Source: Owenia fusiformis
Lineage: Eukaryota > Annelida > Polychaeta > Sabellida > Oweniidae
NCBI GenBank assembly: GCA_903813345.2
Contig: CAIIXF020000008.1
Coordinates: 33,382,867-33,442,866 of the forward strand
DNA: 60,000 nt
Direction: 5' to 3'
A program made the translations under genes and the position numbers. The notes beneath the pieces are model-generated. The model saw nothing but the letters and a program-made list of their open reading frames with translations, had not been told where the DNA came from and ran no database searches. Below are positions 12,282 through 23,983 of this stretch, in pieces. Position 1 is the first letter of the stretch. Each line of letters starts with the position of its first letter.

Positions 12282-13027
12282 TTATCCTGTTCCCGGACTT
12301 TGGTCCTGTACGGAGCCCATACATTTGCCTGTACGATTACAACTTGGGAGAATTATCTACGCCCCTTCCACTTAAGAAACCTACCTCAATGCATTCTAGA
12401 ACTCAAAATGTAACTTCTAATATATTGGAACCGCCGATTGTCTGGGTTAGTTGGCAGAACGAGGTCTTTTTGTTTCTTATGGCTCTTTTGGTCGAAGTTC
12501 GATTAAGATGGCGGTTATAACGGAATTTCCCGAACTCTTCCGTAATAGCACGAACTTGGTTTTTCGTAACATCACTTTCGTGTAAAATGGATTTGTTTCC
12601 GGTAAGAAACATTGTTTAACCATTCGGTATACAGTTAAGAGCATAGGATGTCGACATGGCAGAAAATATTGAAAATATTGTCCGAAATTTTCGAAATTCC
12701 CTCTTACCGGTGACAAATCCATTTTACACGGAAGTGACGTAACGAAAAACCAAGTTCGTGCTATTACGGAAGAGTTCGGGAAATTCCGTTATAACCGCCA
12801 TCTTAATCGAACTTCGACCAAAAGAGCCATAAGAAACAAAAAGACCTCGTTCTGCCAACTAACCCAGACAATCGGCGGTTCCAATATATTAGAAGTTACA
12901 TTTTGAGTTCTAGAATGCATTGAGGTAGGTTTCTTAAGTGGAAGGGGCGTAGATAATTCTCCCAAGTTGTAATCGTACAGGCAAATGTATGGGCTCCGTA
13001 CAGGACTATAGTCCTGGAACGGGATAA
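12282..13027. mobile_element. 746-bp foldback MITE with 8-bp TSD, in LINE 5' UTR
   Basis: Inverted arms of about 325 bp (12282-12605 and ~12705-13027) around a ~100-bp centre. The ends are TTATCCTGTTCCCGGAC and, reverse-complemented, TTATCCCGTTCCAGGAC. ATATTTAC is duplicated at 12274-12281 and 13028-13035. An 8-bp TSD suggests the hAT or P superfamily; no transposase is present. It sits within the LINE's 5' UTR, so it is younger than the LINE insertion. Confidence 0.85.
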
Positions 13028-13345
13028 ATATTTACTTACATACAAGAAAGTTTGAGGTCCAAAATATATCCAAATATTTGACGGTTTTAATCCAAAGTTG
13101 CTGTATTATGGCCTCTAGTCCTTTATACACAAGTGTATGTAGTTAGAATCCTATATAAATCTCACTATGTTGTCAAAAATGAGCAAATAAGAAACTTTTT
13201 CAGGAGCTCCAAAAAAAGTATGGCTACTTGATCTAGCAACTGGGAATCACGGGATACTGTCTCACGATCATTTCTATGTGCATTATGCATCTTATTCTCG
13301 TATAATTTGCATGAAAATGAGAAAAAATACGTAAAATTGTAACTC

Positions 13346-14580
13346 CGTTTTTTCTCATTTTCATGCAAATTATACGAGAATAAGATGCATAATGCACATA
13401 AAAATGATCGTGAGACAGTATCCCGTGATTCCCAGTTGCTAGATTGCCCCTACATAGCTTGTGTAAGATGGAGCGAGCTGATTTGTAAACTGGCTCCAAG
13501 TTGGAGTCAGTTTTGAAAACTGAGCAGTGCGTTTTTATTAAACGGAAATGCAATGCATAATCTGTTCTGATTTTGTGAACGTGATCTAATTCATCGATAT
13601 TTTTACTTAGAAATAAATTTCCTCTCATAGTTTTGGCTTGAAATGACTTTTTGCAAAAAATCTTGAAATAAGTTACAATTTTACGTATTTTTTAGTTTTT
13701 TCTCTTTTTCATGCAAATTATACGAGAATAAGATGCATTATGCACATAGAAATGATCGTGAGACAGTATCCCGTGATTCCCAGTTGCTAGATTGTCCCTA
13801 CATAGCTTGTGTAAGATGGAGCGAGCTGATTTGTAAACTGGCTCCAAGTTGGAGCCAGTTTTGAAAAATGAGCGGTGCGTTTTTATTAAAAGGAAATGCA
13901 ATGCATAATCTGTTCTGATTTAGTGATCGTGATCTAATTCATCGATATTTTTTACCTAGAAATAAATTTTCCCTCATAGTTTTGGCTTGAAATGACTTTT
14001 GCAAAAAATCTTGAAATAAGTTACAATTTTACGTATTTTTCAGTTTTTTCTCATTTTCATGCAAATTATACGAGAATAAGATGCATAATGCACATAGAAA
14101 TGATCGTGAGACAGTATCCCGTGATTCCCAGTTGCTAGATTGTCCCTACATAGCTTGTGTAAGATGGAGCGAGCTGATTTGTAAACTGGCTCCAAGTTGG
14201 AGCCAGTTTTGAAAAATGAGCCGTGCGTTTTTATAAAACGGAAATGCAATGCATAATCTGTTCTGATTTAGTGACCATGATCTAATTCATCGATATCTTT
14301 ACTTAGACTTCAATTTTCTCTTATAGTTTTGACTTGAAATGACTTTTTGCAAAAAATCTTGAATTATGTTATAATTTTACATATTTTTCAGTTTTTCCTT
14401 ATTTCTCTGCAGATTATACGAGAATAAGATGCATAATCCACATCAAAATGATCGGGAGACAGTATCTCGTGATTCCCAGTGGCTAGATTGTCCGTTAATA
14501 GATTGTGTTTAATGGTGCGAGCTGATTTGAAAACTGGCTCCAAATTGGAGCCAGTTTTGAAAAATGAGCGGTGCGTTTTT
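13346..14580. repeat. right-arm array of ~348-bp units (inverted)
   Basis: Reverse complement of the left-arm units. The landmark TGCAATGCAT recurs at 13549, 13897 and 14245, spaced 348 bp, and is followed by a truncated fourth unit. The segment just left of the centre (13247-13335) matches right-arm units better than left-arm ones, for example GTCTCACGATCATTTCTATG. Confidence 0.85.
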
Positions 14581-14635
14581 AATTCAATTTACCCGTATAG
14601 TTTTGCAAAAATATGACAATATAAACTATATTCAA

Positions 14636-14935
14636 AAGCCATCTTCTGCAGTACGTCAGTAAGTAAGAAGCCAGTTTTAAAAGCCGGCTTCTTGGTGACT
14701 CCAGAAGCCGGCTTCTGTTGTCCTTCAGAAGCCGGTTTTTAAAAGCCGGCTTCTTATTGACTGTAGAAGCCGGCTTCTGTAGTACGTAAGAAGCCAGTTT
14801 GTAAAAGCCGGCTTCTTGGTGACTCCAGAAGCCGGCTTCTGTTGTCCTTCAGAAGCCAGCTTTTAAAAGCCGGCTTCTTGGTGACTCCAGAAGCCGGCTT
14901 CTGTAGTACGTAAGAAGCCAGTTTGTAAAAGCGGT
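14636..14935. repeat. outer-right GAAGCCGGCTTC subrepeats
   Basis: A longer block of palindromic subrepeats than on the left. The alternating spacers TTGGTGACTCCA, TGTAGTACGTAA and TTGTCCTTCA recur, so the block itself grew by tandem duplication of ~100-bp higher-order units. Confidence 0.8.
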
Positions 14936-14965
14936 TTTTGCCTTCGAGTACTTCTGGACTGAGGG

Positions 14966-15489
14966 GACGAACAACCAATTGATCGAATAGATGGCATTTA
15001 AAAGCAAGAATATAGTCCTGTTATTTAATTATAGTCCATGGTATGACTCTGGATTATGAAGAATCCGTAACACAATATAGCGCAGCAACATTTGAAGCAA
15101 TATTTAAGGAGGTCCATATGTCTTGATTCTTTAAAATGTCATTTGCTGAAAAAACGTCGGGCTTTGGGTCTAAAATATGCCTCTCATTACAAGGGGTCAA
15201 AAAACTTAAATATTTTCATTGGAATATTTACATATTTTATAAGACTCAAAACGTTAATGTAAGCATATTTACAAAAAATGGATTATCATTATGTCAAACC
15301 TAATTCTAATTTTAATGTAATTTCTAATCGTTAATTAATGTAATTATATAAATGTGCTTATTTTATTTTGTTTATTTTTATCAAATATCAAGCAGATTCG
15401 ACAAAATTGTGTGAATTATTTAAAAAAAACATTATTTTAAATATATTAGACTTTAACTATTTGAAAGTTTTATTCAAAGCATATATACC
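14966..15489. other. no gene seen
   Basis: AT-rich sequence with homopolymer runs and no motif-bearing frame. Confidence 0.5.
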
Positions 15490-16223
15490 TATTTATCCCA
15501 TACTTGGACGTGTAACAGGTACATAAAGCGGGTTTGTAAAAACTCATATTTTCATCAGCGGGCAGATATAGCTTAACTTCCCGCTCCGAGCGGACCTACG
15601 GCCCTCGGGCAGAGATATTATATTCGCCTCGGGATAATCCCAATATCCTGAACCTCATATAGGATAATCTCTATTTATCCCATACTTGGACGTGTTACAG
15701 GTACATAAAGCCGGTTTGTAAAAACTTATATTTTCATCAGCGGGCAGATATAGCTTTACGTCCCGCTCCGAGCGGGCAGATATAGTATATCTGCCCGCTA
15801 CGTCATAATCGCCGCTCGTATATTTGTTCATAATTTGTAACGTTCGCGTAATGACTGTAAACGACAATGGAGAAAACACAGACAATCGGGATCTGTTTGA
15901 TGGTTTAAAAAAGGGAAGGAGCATCCACTTAAAACATTCGAGAAAATAGATGTGGGAATATTTGAGAGAACAGAAAAATCCGCTCACGGCCAAGAAAACA
16001 AAACTGGACATGAATATTCTAAAATATTTCCACGATTGAACAATGTGAACCAGATGACCAAGATTGGTATGGGATAAACATATTATCCTATAGTCGGTTC
16101 AGGATATTGGGATTATCCCTTGGTCAATATAATATATTTTCCCTCGGGACCTGCGGCCCTCGGGCAAATATATTATATTGGCCTCGGGGTAATCCCAATA
16201 TCCTGAACCTCATATAGGATAAT
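15490..16223. repeat. mosaic of inverted-repeat elements with CCTCGGG motifs
   Basis: A ~178-bp segment beginning TTTATCCCATACTTGGACGT occurs twice in tandem (15494 and 15674). The second copy continues to an inverted end, CCAAGATTGGTATGGGATAA, near 16060-16078. Next to it, 16082-16223 is a separate 142-bp MITE with ~38-bp inverted ends starting ATTATCCTATAGTCGGTTCA. Palindromic GGGCCGTAGGTCC/CCTCGGGC pieces recur. The minus-strand frame 15655-16011 is embedded here and is not convincing as a gene. Confidence 0.7.
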
Positions 16224-16714
16224 CTCTATATATGTACCTATCACGCCAGGAGTCAAACAAGAAATAATTGCCATGTTTTATAAAACAAATATACACAAAC
16301 AAATACAAAAATATATTCAGAGGGCATGTCTAATAGTTTATAAGAGATATATGCAATCAAACGCCTTACATTTCTTTTTCGACGTTACTGCTGCATATAA
16401 TCAGATTTTCTGATGGTAATATATTCTTTGACATTACTGCTGGTTATCAGCTGATTTTTGGTGTAAATCAAAAATATTTTTTCACAAAGCTTCATCAATT
16501 CGACCAGGCCTTGGTGGAGCAATATCTAACTAAGGGCAAAATAATTTTAGCTGTAGCCACAGTAAGTCAATGAAGAACAATACGTCCCTTTTATTGATAG
16601 TTGACTCCTTACGGTGACAGTCCATATCTCAAAAAGTATTAAGACCCATTTTTCGAAAAACTTCAATAATTTTAGCAGATTCCATTCTTATATAAAACGA
16701 TTCATAATAATACC
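16224..16714. other. no gene seen
   Basis: Nothing recognisable on either strand. Confidence 0.5.
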
Positions 16715-17494
16715 ATTTACATCGGAATGTTATAAAAACCCTTCGACCTTCGACCTGCACCTTCGACCTTCAGCTTCGACCGACAGGGTATCCAAAAAGC
16801 GGGCCAAAAAGAAAGTTATAAAAACCCTTCGACCTGCACCTTTGACTTTTCTTATGAAAATTGTCAAAGTCCAAAAATATTTCTTTGAAAAACGACTAAG
16901 TCCAACTTCACATAGATTATGAAATTGAACGGAGCTCTGTCCTCGTCGAAAGCTATAGCTGTCATCTCTTGAGTTTACATCGGCGAAATACTTTATATGC
17001 CTGGTGACGTCATCACTTTTCGGACAAGATTTGAAAGTTAAATAACAAGTAATTGACGCCATATCCCGTTTTAATATTGATCACACAACAAGACTATGAT
17101 TTGAACCCAATAAATAGAACAGTAATTGATCGCTACTTACTCTAATCTTACCTCGATTCAATCGAATCAAAACCAGGAAGTAAGTTCTAAAAAGGGAAAC
17201 TTTCATTTAAACTACCCGATTGACTACCCGATCAACATCAACAGAATCTTAATTTGATAACATGAAAACGCTATTTCACCCCTGTAACTATACCTAGAGT
17301 ACTGCAAACGTTGCTACAATTTAAGATCTTAACGATCTCACCTGTGAACCACAAATCAAGTGACTCTTGCGTGGTCTGAGATCGGCAAAAATAGCTTCTA
17401 TAATATTTTCTTTTTGGACACCCTGTAAGTCGAAGGTGAAGGTCGAAGGTGCAGGTCGAAGGTCGAAGGGTTTTTATAACATTCCATTTACATC
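16715..17494. mobile_element. 762-bp Mutator-like MITE, perfect TIR, 9-bp TSD
   Basis: ATTTACATC is duplicated at 16715-16723 and 17486-17494 around an element (16724-17485) whose ends are perfect inverted repeats for at least 25 bp, beginning GGAATGTTATAAAAACCCTT. Subterminal CTTCGACC(T) repeats point inward from each side. A 9-bp TSD is typical of the Mutator superfamily. The two overlapping frames inside (plus to 16922, minus 16730-17062) arise from the repeat and lack motifs. Confidence 0.85.
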
Positions 17495-17815
17495 ACATAT
17501 ATTGAAAAAAGTAATTCAATATGTTGATGTGCTGATTACGTAATTTGTTGTACTTGTAAGAAAAATAACCTAGAATTTATAGTTGAAAAAAACATACACT
17601 CAAAATTTATTTCATATAATTTTTTGAAGCAGTATGTACTCCAAATTGTAAAAAGTGGGAATAGTTGTTACTAACATTTTTGACTCCTGCTAATGACACG
17701 CATAATTCAGCCCAAAAGCCCGAAGAATATTGAACGTCTATTATAAAAAATAATACTGGACATGTGTAGGTACAGTATGTAAATATTAGGTCAAATAAAG
17801 CACTAAGTAATTATT

Positions 17816-17922
17816 GAATGATTTGATGTGCAATACAGGATATATTCTGCTCAAGAAATGCTGTATTGCAGCGAGACGGAGTCGAGAGCAGAACATACCC
17901 TGTATTGTGTTTCAAATCATTC
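17816..17922. mobile_element. 107-bp MITE
   Basis: Inverted ends starting GAATGATTTGATGTGCAATA with ~35-bp arms around a short centre. No clear TSD is seen. Confidence 0.6.
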
Positions 17923-18576
17923 TATAACGTTTTTATCGTGGGATCTTAGGCCAACACATTTAACGTAATATATACGGTATACCTATAATTCGTGCTTTCA
18001 TTTGGTAATTTCAACTTTAAAATTGCCGATTTTATTGGGTAATTTTACACATGACAAACTACTCTGATGCCCGAAAATGTGGTACTATTGAAAATAAAGC
18101 GTTGTGTCATAAACAGGAATGCAATGTACCAATGCTCATTATCTCTCATATTGGTATTACACATTTATATCCTTCTTTACTAATTATGCCATAAACTAGC
18201 ATTCCTGCCTCTTTGAAATGATGATAGAATACGATTTGTTATTAATTCACATCTGCTTATTACTTGCATACTTGCATATAAACCATGTATAAAGCCATTA
18301 AAACTGATGCATATGATTACCAGGAATCTGCTGAAATCTAAAAAAGCCAAATTACTGGCTTCAAAATGGAACATCAATTAGGATATACGTTTTTTTACTG
18401 TTTATTTAATTTTGTCAATAAAGGTATTGCATTTACATACATGTAGAGTATTCATTCACAATTAAACCAAAATTCACGAGTATCAACTAATATTCAATGC
18501 ATATCACAATTTCGTTGAGCGATTTTTTGGCGAGCGAGTTCTCAACATCTTGGCGCTTCATATGGACAGAAGTACA
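17923..18576. other. no gene seen
   Basis: AT-rich sequence. The frame at 18180-18377 (-) has no features of a real protein. Confidence 0.45.
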
Positions 18577-18919
18577 ATTATTACCACCTTGCCGGGCCAG
18601 TTCTAGGGGTTTTAGTGCTAGTTTAGAAGGCGTTCATTTTACTATATCGACCTGAGAAATGTGTGACGTCATAGTGGTGGTCCATATGGACCGGTCTAGA
18701 ATATATTCTGGACCGGCAATTTTCCCCGGGAAATTAGATATAGTTCAATGCGTAAGATTTTCTTGCTGTTTCAGTCCTGGTCGTTAACGGTGGTAATAAT
18801 ACTAATAACGTCATTTCTGCGAGCAATATAGTGAAATATTGGACCTTGGGCCTTCTGCCCTCGGTCCAATATTTCACTATATTGCCCTTAGAAATGACGT
18901 TTTTGTACTAGTATTCTTA
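18577..18919. repeat. two adjacent inverted-repeat elements
   Basis: 18577-18800 is bounded by ATTATTACCACC and its reverse complement. 18807-18901 is a strong palindrome with ~38-bp arms starting AACGTCATTTCTGCGAGCAA and a loop of CTTGGGCCTTCTGCCCTCG. The second would form a long hairpin if transcribed. Confidence 0.6.
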
Positions 18920-20026
18920 CGTATGTTGGATAATCTTCTCTCGAGGACATTGGAATCTTCGCTGCTTTAATCAGTGTGATACTTCAGAGATGTGAGGCAC
19001 GTATATATTATAAGATAAACAAAAGGCATCGATAGAACAATCTCTGGAGTACGGCACTTAAAGGAATATTATAGAAAAAACTGGCGACCGTCTATTTCAT
19101 GCACACAAGCCAATGTCTTTGGATAATCTAGATACTTGTTATAAGTCATGTTTTCAATTCTTGTGTATAAGTGTGCAAATAGGTATATTAGTGTATCTGA
19201 AAGCACCAGTGTTACTGAAGAAATTGACATATTATACACGATAGAAGCAATGAAGGGTAAACATGGGAATTGACCATTGAATAACGATACTAAATTCATA
19301 GCCAGCGTCTTGGAGACGGTTCTTCAGTGTCAACAATCGATGGGTTTAAATCAATTAATCGTTGTATTAACATAACGATTATGTAAAGAGAACCATAGTA
19401 ACACACCAAGCTCCCACTCCACCCATGGAGTAAAAACTCTTGGACCACGTTTAAAAGCCTGAAAAGTCTCGAGGACGCGTGGATTATACCATGGAAATAA
19501 CAAGTATCGGTTGTGACGAAACATCAGGATGTTCGATACAAAAACATCAAATAGAAAAAGATCAGACAGAATGATGATCCGGAAAACGTTCAGGGTAAAT
19601 TGTTAAGAACGGGCATTTCTCTCAATATTCCGGTTGTGTATTTATTTATTTATTTTATCGCTATGTACAGGTACGATCCTTAAAGTGACAAACATCTGGT
19701 GTTTCTACAGAATGGTAGCGAATACTCGAACCAGCAGCACACAGTGAAGGATATTCCAACAATAAAATTTGATCAAACATATCTTAACAATGAGTTGACA
19801 TACAGAATGGTCTTTTAATAGAAATTGAATGCAATAAGTTGGTTTAGTTGTGTAAAGAGTATTAAATATCCAGAAGTTAACAACAAACGGCACATAGAAC
19901 ATAGAAACGAAGACAGGATTGTTCATTTCTTTAAGACTCGAGAAACAATAATTTGGGAACTTAAATTACACATTACAGGGAAATGTTCAAAGTGAGTTGA
20001 GCGAACAAAGATACAGAGAAGACATT
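18920..20026. other. globin upstream region, no gene seen
   Basis: Holds the presumed promoter and 5' UTR of the globin gene. No TATA or initiator element can be assigned confidently. Short frames here have no motifs. Confidence 0.4.
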
Positions 20027-20199
20027 ATGGGCTGCTCAAGTTCGACTGGCGGGGCAGCAGGTGAACTACCCACCGGCCCAGTAAAGACAGTTGACCCTAG
20101 GCTACCATTTAAGACTTATAGACAATTGTTTAGCTTGAAGAATCACTGGAAAACAGTACAGAGAAAAATGGATGCAACTGCCGTCGATGCATTTATCAG
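20027..20199 (+). CDS. N-acylated globin (globin X-like), exon 1
   Basis: First coding exon of a 183-aa globin assembled from three exons (552 nt with stop). The ATG at 20027 gives Met-Gly-Cys-Ser-Ser-Ser, a standard N-myristoylation signal with an adjacent Cys for palmitoylation, as in membrane-bound globin X proteins. Upstream sequence in this frame has no other ATG. Residues ~30-58 form helices A and B (LFSLKNHWKTV, MDATAVDAFI). The exon ends in ATCAG before GTATGG, leaving a split codon (phase 2), which is the conserved B12.2 intron position of animal globins. Membrane attachment suggests a redox, signalling or nitrite-reductase-type role rather than bulk oxygen transport; that is inference from globin X. 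Confidence 0.85.
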
Positions 20200-20332
20200 G
20201 TATGGTCGATGATCGTCTGTCTTTGGCTGTACTTTTACACCGCTCTCAAGTACCCGGAAATTATTGTCTCAGTTGCTAAGGGTTACATTGACCTAAGTAC
20301 AAATATTATATTTATTGGTAAATTTACTAATA

Positions 20333-20500
20333 CCTCGGTCACATTTGATCGACCCAATCGTACGGCGGCCGTATGTTCCCAAAATCGAGAGAAATATGCA
20401 GCATAAAATATAAGGATAAGCAGTGCGATTTAGATTTTCTATATCGATTTTGTGAAGCTACGACCGCCGTACGTCCGCCGTAGACCAAATGTAACTGAGG
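20333..20500. mobile_element. 168-bp MITE in globin intron 1
   Basis: Inverted ends CCTCGGTCACATTTG and CAAATGTAACTGAGG enclose inner inverted GTACGGCGG-type motifs. The string CTCAGTCACATTGGAGAGG at ~27990 may be an end of a related copy. Confidence 0.6.
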
Positions 20501-23500
20501 CTTTACTTGGAAACAGTGAGTGTCATGTAGAAAGGGGGCAATGATTACTAATAACTAATTAATTACTTTTAGCAGGCAAAGAATTTACAGACAGGTTTGC
20601 GAATTTTCATGTTTTTGTTATTGAAAAACAGATTTTACCTATATCTGAACCTCTATTTATTCTTTCTTGATTATGCTAAAGCATAAATATATAAAGCACG
20701 GTGTTAATGCAAATCGAACTCGATGTGGCAGAAGGAATCAAGCTAACACAATAATTAAAGTACATAGAAAATAGTAAAAATGTAATTGTGTTTTATCCTG
20801 TTGATCCGTGTAATATCCATTACGGGGTTTTACTGGATTATGTTTAATTCATGATCATAAGCGGACTCTTGACTGTGTCGATTTATTTCATTTCCACTAA
20901 AATTAATCAATTGCTAAGGTACGGTTTCTTAATTGACAACATCATTAGATCAACATCATCGGTTTTGTATTATTTACGACTCGTTGTTGCTTGTTGGATC
21001 GTTGTATTAAAGAGGCTCCGATGGGTACATACAGTATCAAGGGTAACTGTGTTTGGTTGTCAACTTTGACAATAGCTAAAAATAAGATTACCAAATGCTT
21101 CTTCTTAATATAAATTCTTAGGTTAAGATTTCATGATCGTCATATCCCATTGTATTCACATTAAAACGTATTTTTACCCTTCTAATCTTTCATTTATAAA
21201 TGTAATTTCGTCTTCTCAATTCGATGTTTCAATGATTCAATGTCATCGTGTTGCTCATGCCACTTTTGAGCTTCAGATGCCCCCTTGATCATTTGATCGC
21301 CGTTTAAAAACTATTAGGTACCTCAGCAGATGCAAAATACATTAAATAAGTTGTTCTATTTCTATACAATATTTGACTTTTGTATCAGATGCCTATAACT
21401 TTTGGGTTTTGATGATGTGATTTGATTTGATGGTTATCTCGTTTCAACGCTGTTCCCTCTTTTGGACTTTGAAAAATCAGACATGGTGTTCAGGAAATAT
21501 AATAGATATAGAGATTAAGCATTTTCGTTTCGTTTCGTACCACACTGTTACACCAGTAGATTCATTTTATAAATTTCGGTAGTACCGTTAAAATTATGTA
21601 TCACTACCCGGAAATATTTACCCTTTGCATTCGTTTGACTTCACTTCTTAAAAGAGAGCTTCGTTTTCACTCTTTCAAACTAAAATAAACCTGTGAACTC
21701 ACCGTGCCTGCACGCAGGTTAGGAAATATTCAAAAGAACCCCCAAAACTATATAAATGGAAATGGAAATTACAAATTGGAAAAATGCTTCTCAATTAAAG
21801 TGCGTTATATACAGTACTACTTGATATAACCTATTGTCATTGTGCGGAGTTGGTTACTATATAATCAAGGGATATACATTGTATGTCTGCACAGTAAATA
21901 GTATTCTATTGATAACCGATACCTAGATGTATGATATGTGTACAACGAAAACATTAGAGATGAGTCCAAACCTTTAGTAAATTTAATGCATATCCATAAG
22001 TAGTCTGGGTTTCAATTGCATAGGCAATATTTACATAGGATGTTCAATATAAGATTTCAATACAATGTTCTGTAAGAGAAATGTGTAGTTTAAAATCAAA
22101 ACCGTAAAATTGATAAAAATGAAAACGAAAATCTTATTTTACATCTTGAAAATGTAAATACCAAATTGACGTACTTTTTTGACTCGTATAATTCCTTGCC
22201 ATATATATTATCTTTTTATAAGATATGTTTACGTATACCTTATTCAAGGAATATATTATGATTTTAACATTTATGTCTTGAATTTTTAAAATGTGGACTG
22301 GATATCCATATTACTATTTTGTAGCATGTTTTTGTTCAATTTTTCATTCCCTAGATATCACGGACACTGCCTTTAAATAGTTCTATGGACAGAAATATTA
22401 ACTCAGTAACTTATGAATTTGCGATACCATAGCGTTATGTAACATAAGTGAGTATAGAGTATGCTATCAATGAACCAATGGCATTATAATTAAAGGTGCA
22501 ACAATCATTGCAGAGCAATCATGGACCAGTGTCAAAATATACTTAAGTTAGGATATTTCATCAAGACTAACATCTATTTTTATTATCTACAAAGAAACCC
22601 CCTGGATGAACATTATTCCAGCTGATATTCCTCTTGAAACATGGTTGATCTTAAAAATATAAAACTGGATTTCCCCTTTTTGAAGCTTTGAACTGAATTT
22701 ACAATTCTTAATGCTGACATTGATATTTTATCAATACATTTTAAGAAAATAGGTATGTCAAAGAAGATGTTAAGCCAAATGTTGCCTTGATAGCTCAGAA
22801 AAAGTTAAAAATTTCCTATGGCTATTTTCTCTCTACATGCCTTGTTGCTCCTTTAATTACAGTAGTCACCCAGGAACATCCTGGAATGGACGTTAAACTC
22901 ATACTGATGGTGAAAATATGCAATGTAGCCCATGTATTCAAATTGACTGAATAAGTTAGGCTTTACATTTAATATTTTTATCTCTGAACGTAATGTTCAC
23001 TCAAACTGGCGAAAATTGATGTATATATCATTCGAACAAGGGAATATTGGGAAGATGAAGTGGACTAAACGGCGTTTACCAAGATCACAAGAAATTGTCA
23101 CATTGTTCTACTCGATCTAGATTCTATGAACATGATACACATAATCAATCAATGAGGCTAACTAAGCAATTAGCAACAGATAATAGAAAGGTTAGATCTT
23201 TAAGGAATTTATTTTGTTAAGTTATGTGGATGATATCCTAAACAGTAGGTCGTCTACCCCAGGCATTGTGTTACCTAAACATTTTAAGTGATTCTAGATT
23301 GAAATCACAAATTGATTTTTAAAAAGATTGAGTCAAAACGATATGTGTTTATGATATTGTTACCGTTGTTATATGAACATGGTTCGGTCAATTTAGTAGT
23401 CTAAATTCAATCAAAATTCGATAATGTAGTGATGAATGGTAAGGTTTCTTGGGATCAATTTACCCATTCGATTCATTTATATGTACTAGTGGACGCGGAA

Positions 23501-23983
23501 TTGATGACACGTCATCACATCTTCAGTTAATTTGCTAATTACTACTTCTAAATATGTTTCCAAAGGTGCCAAATTGAAAGACTAAAACTTTATACAAAAA
23601 AAGCAAGAAAATCAGTAGATCAGCAGATTCGAGTCGAGACAATCCATAATGTCGAAAACTTTGAAATGGAACTAGTAAACAATGTCGCACATTTCTTACA
23701 ATATTCAAGGCCGTGGTGACAAAGTCAAAAAAAGCTAGACCGTGATACCATGGGCTGTCAGCTAGACTAATTGAAAGCCCATGGTGATACTAATGAACCA
23801 CCAAATTCAAATGATCGAACAAACGTTCAAATATTGTACAAATATGTGCAATGGCCAACAAATAACATATTCTGAAGATCACAGTCAGGTTCCGGTAAAA
23901 GAAAACGGAAAGCCATTTTCTATTCAAACTCACTGTCATTCATAGTTATATTCTCCCTTTCAATTCAATTCTTACTTTTTCAG
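20501..23983 (+). other. globin intron 1, remainder
   Basis: AT-rich intron sequence. No open frame with motifs. A small palindrome-like CCATGGGCT...AGCCCATGG piece lies at 23750-23790. Confidence 0.6.

Larger units (their letters stand above)
7147..13231 (-). mobile_element. L1/Tx1-like non-LTR retrotransposon, near full length
   Basis: A LINE on the minus strand with two ORFs, a short 3' UTR, an AATAAA-type signal and a ~22-nt poly(A) (poly(T) at 7147-7169 on the plus strand). It is flanked by the 15-bp target duplication TCTAGCAACTGGGAA at 7132-7146 and 13232-13246, so both ends are defined. Excluding the inserted MITE and its 8-bp TSD it is about 5.33 kb, with a ~330-bp 5' UTR. ORF1 has three CCHC knuckles; ORF2 has an APE endonuclease and a reverse transcriptase. 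This architecture fits the L1/Tx1 group common in aquatic animals. The exact clade needs a phylogeny. Confidence 0.9.
5560..14965. mobile_element. Foldback-type element with nested LINE and MITE (9-bp TSD)
   Basis: Direct repeats GACTGAGGG (5560-5568 and 14957-14965) flank a large inverted-repeat element (5569-14956, 9,388 bp; about 3.3 kb once the inserted LINE and its target copy are removed). The termini match imperfectly: AGAAAGAGTCGAAGGCAAA at the left and CAGAAGTACTCGAAGGCAAA at the right when reverse-complemented. Each arm is ordered the same way: outer blocks of GAAGCCGGCTTC-type palindromic subrepeats, then several ~348-bp units pointing inward. The arms meet near 13335-13351 with only about 20 bases of spacer. 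The 9-bp TSD plus subrepeat-built inverted arms resemble Drosophila Foldback or Mutator-type non-autonomous elements. No transposase was found. The class assignment is inference. Confidence 0.72.

Noticed and set aside
15655-16011. 118-aa minus-strand frame
   Set aside because: It lies across a mosaic of inverted-repeat elements and has no domain. It could be captured sequence, but that cannot be supported.
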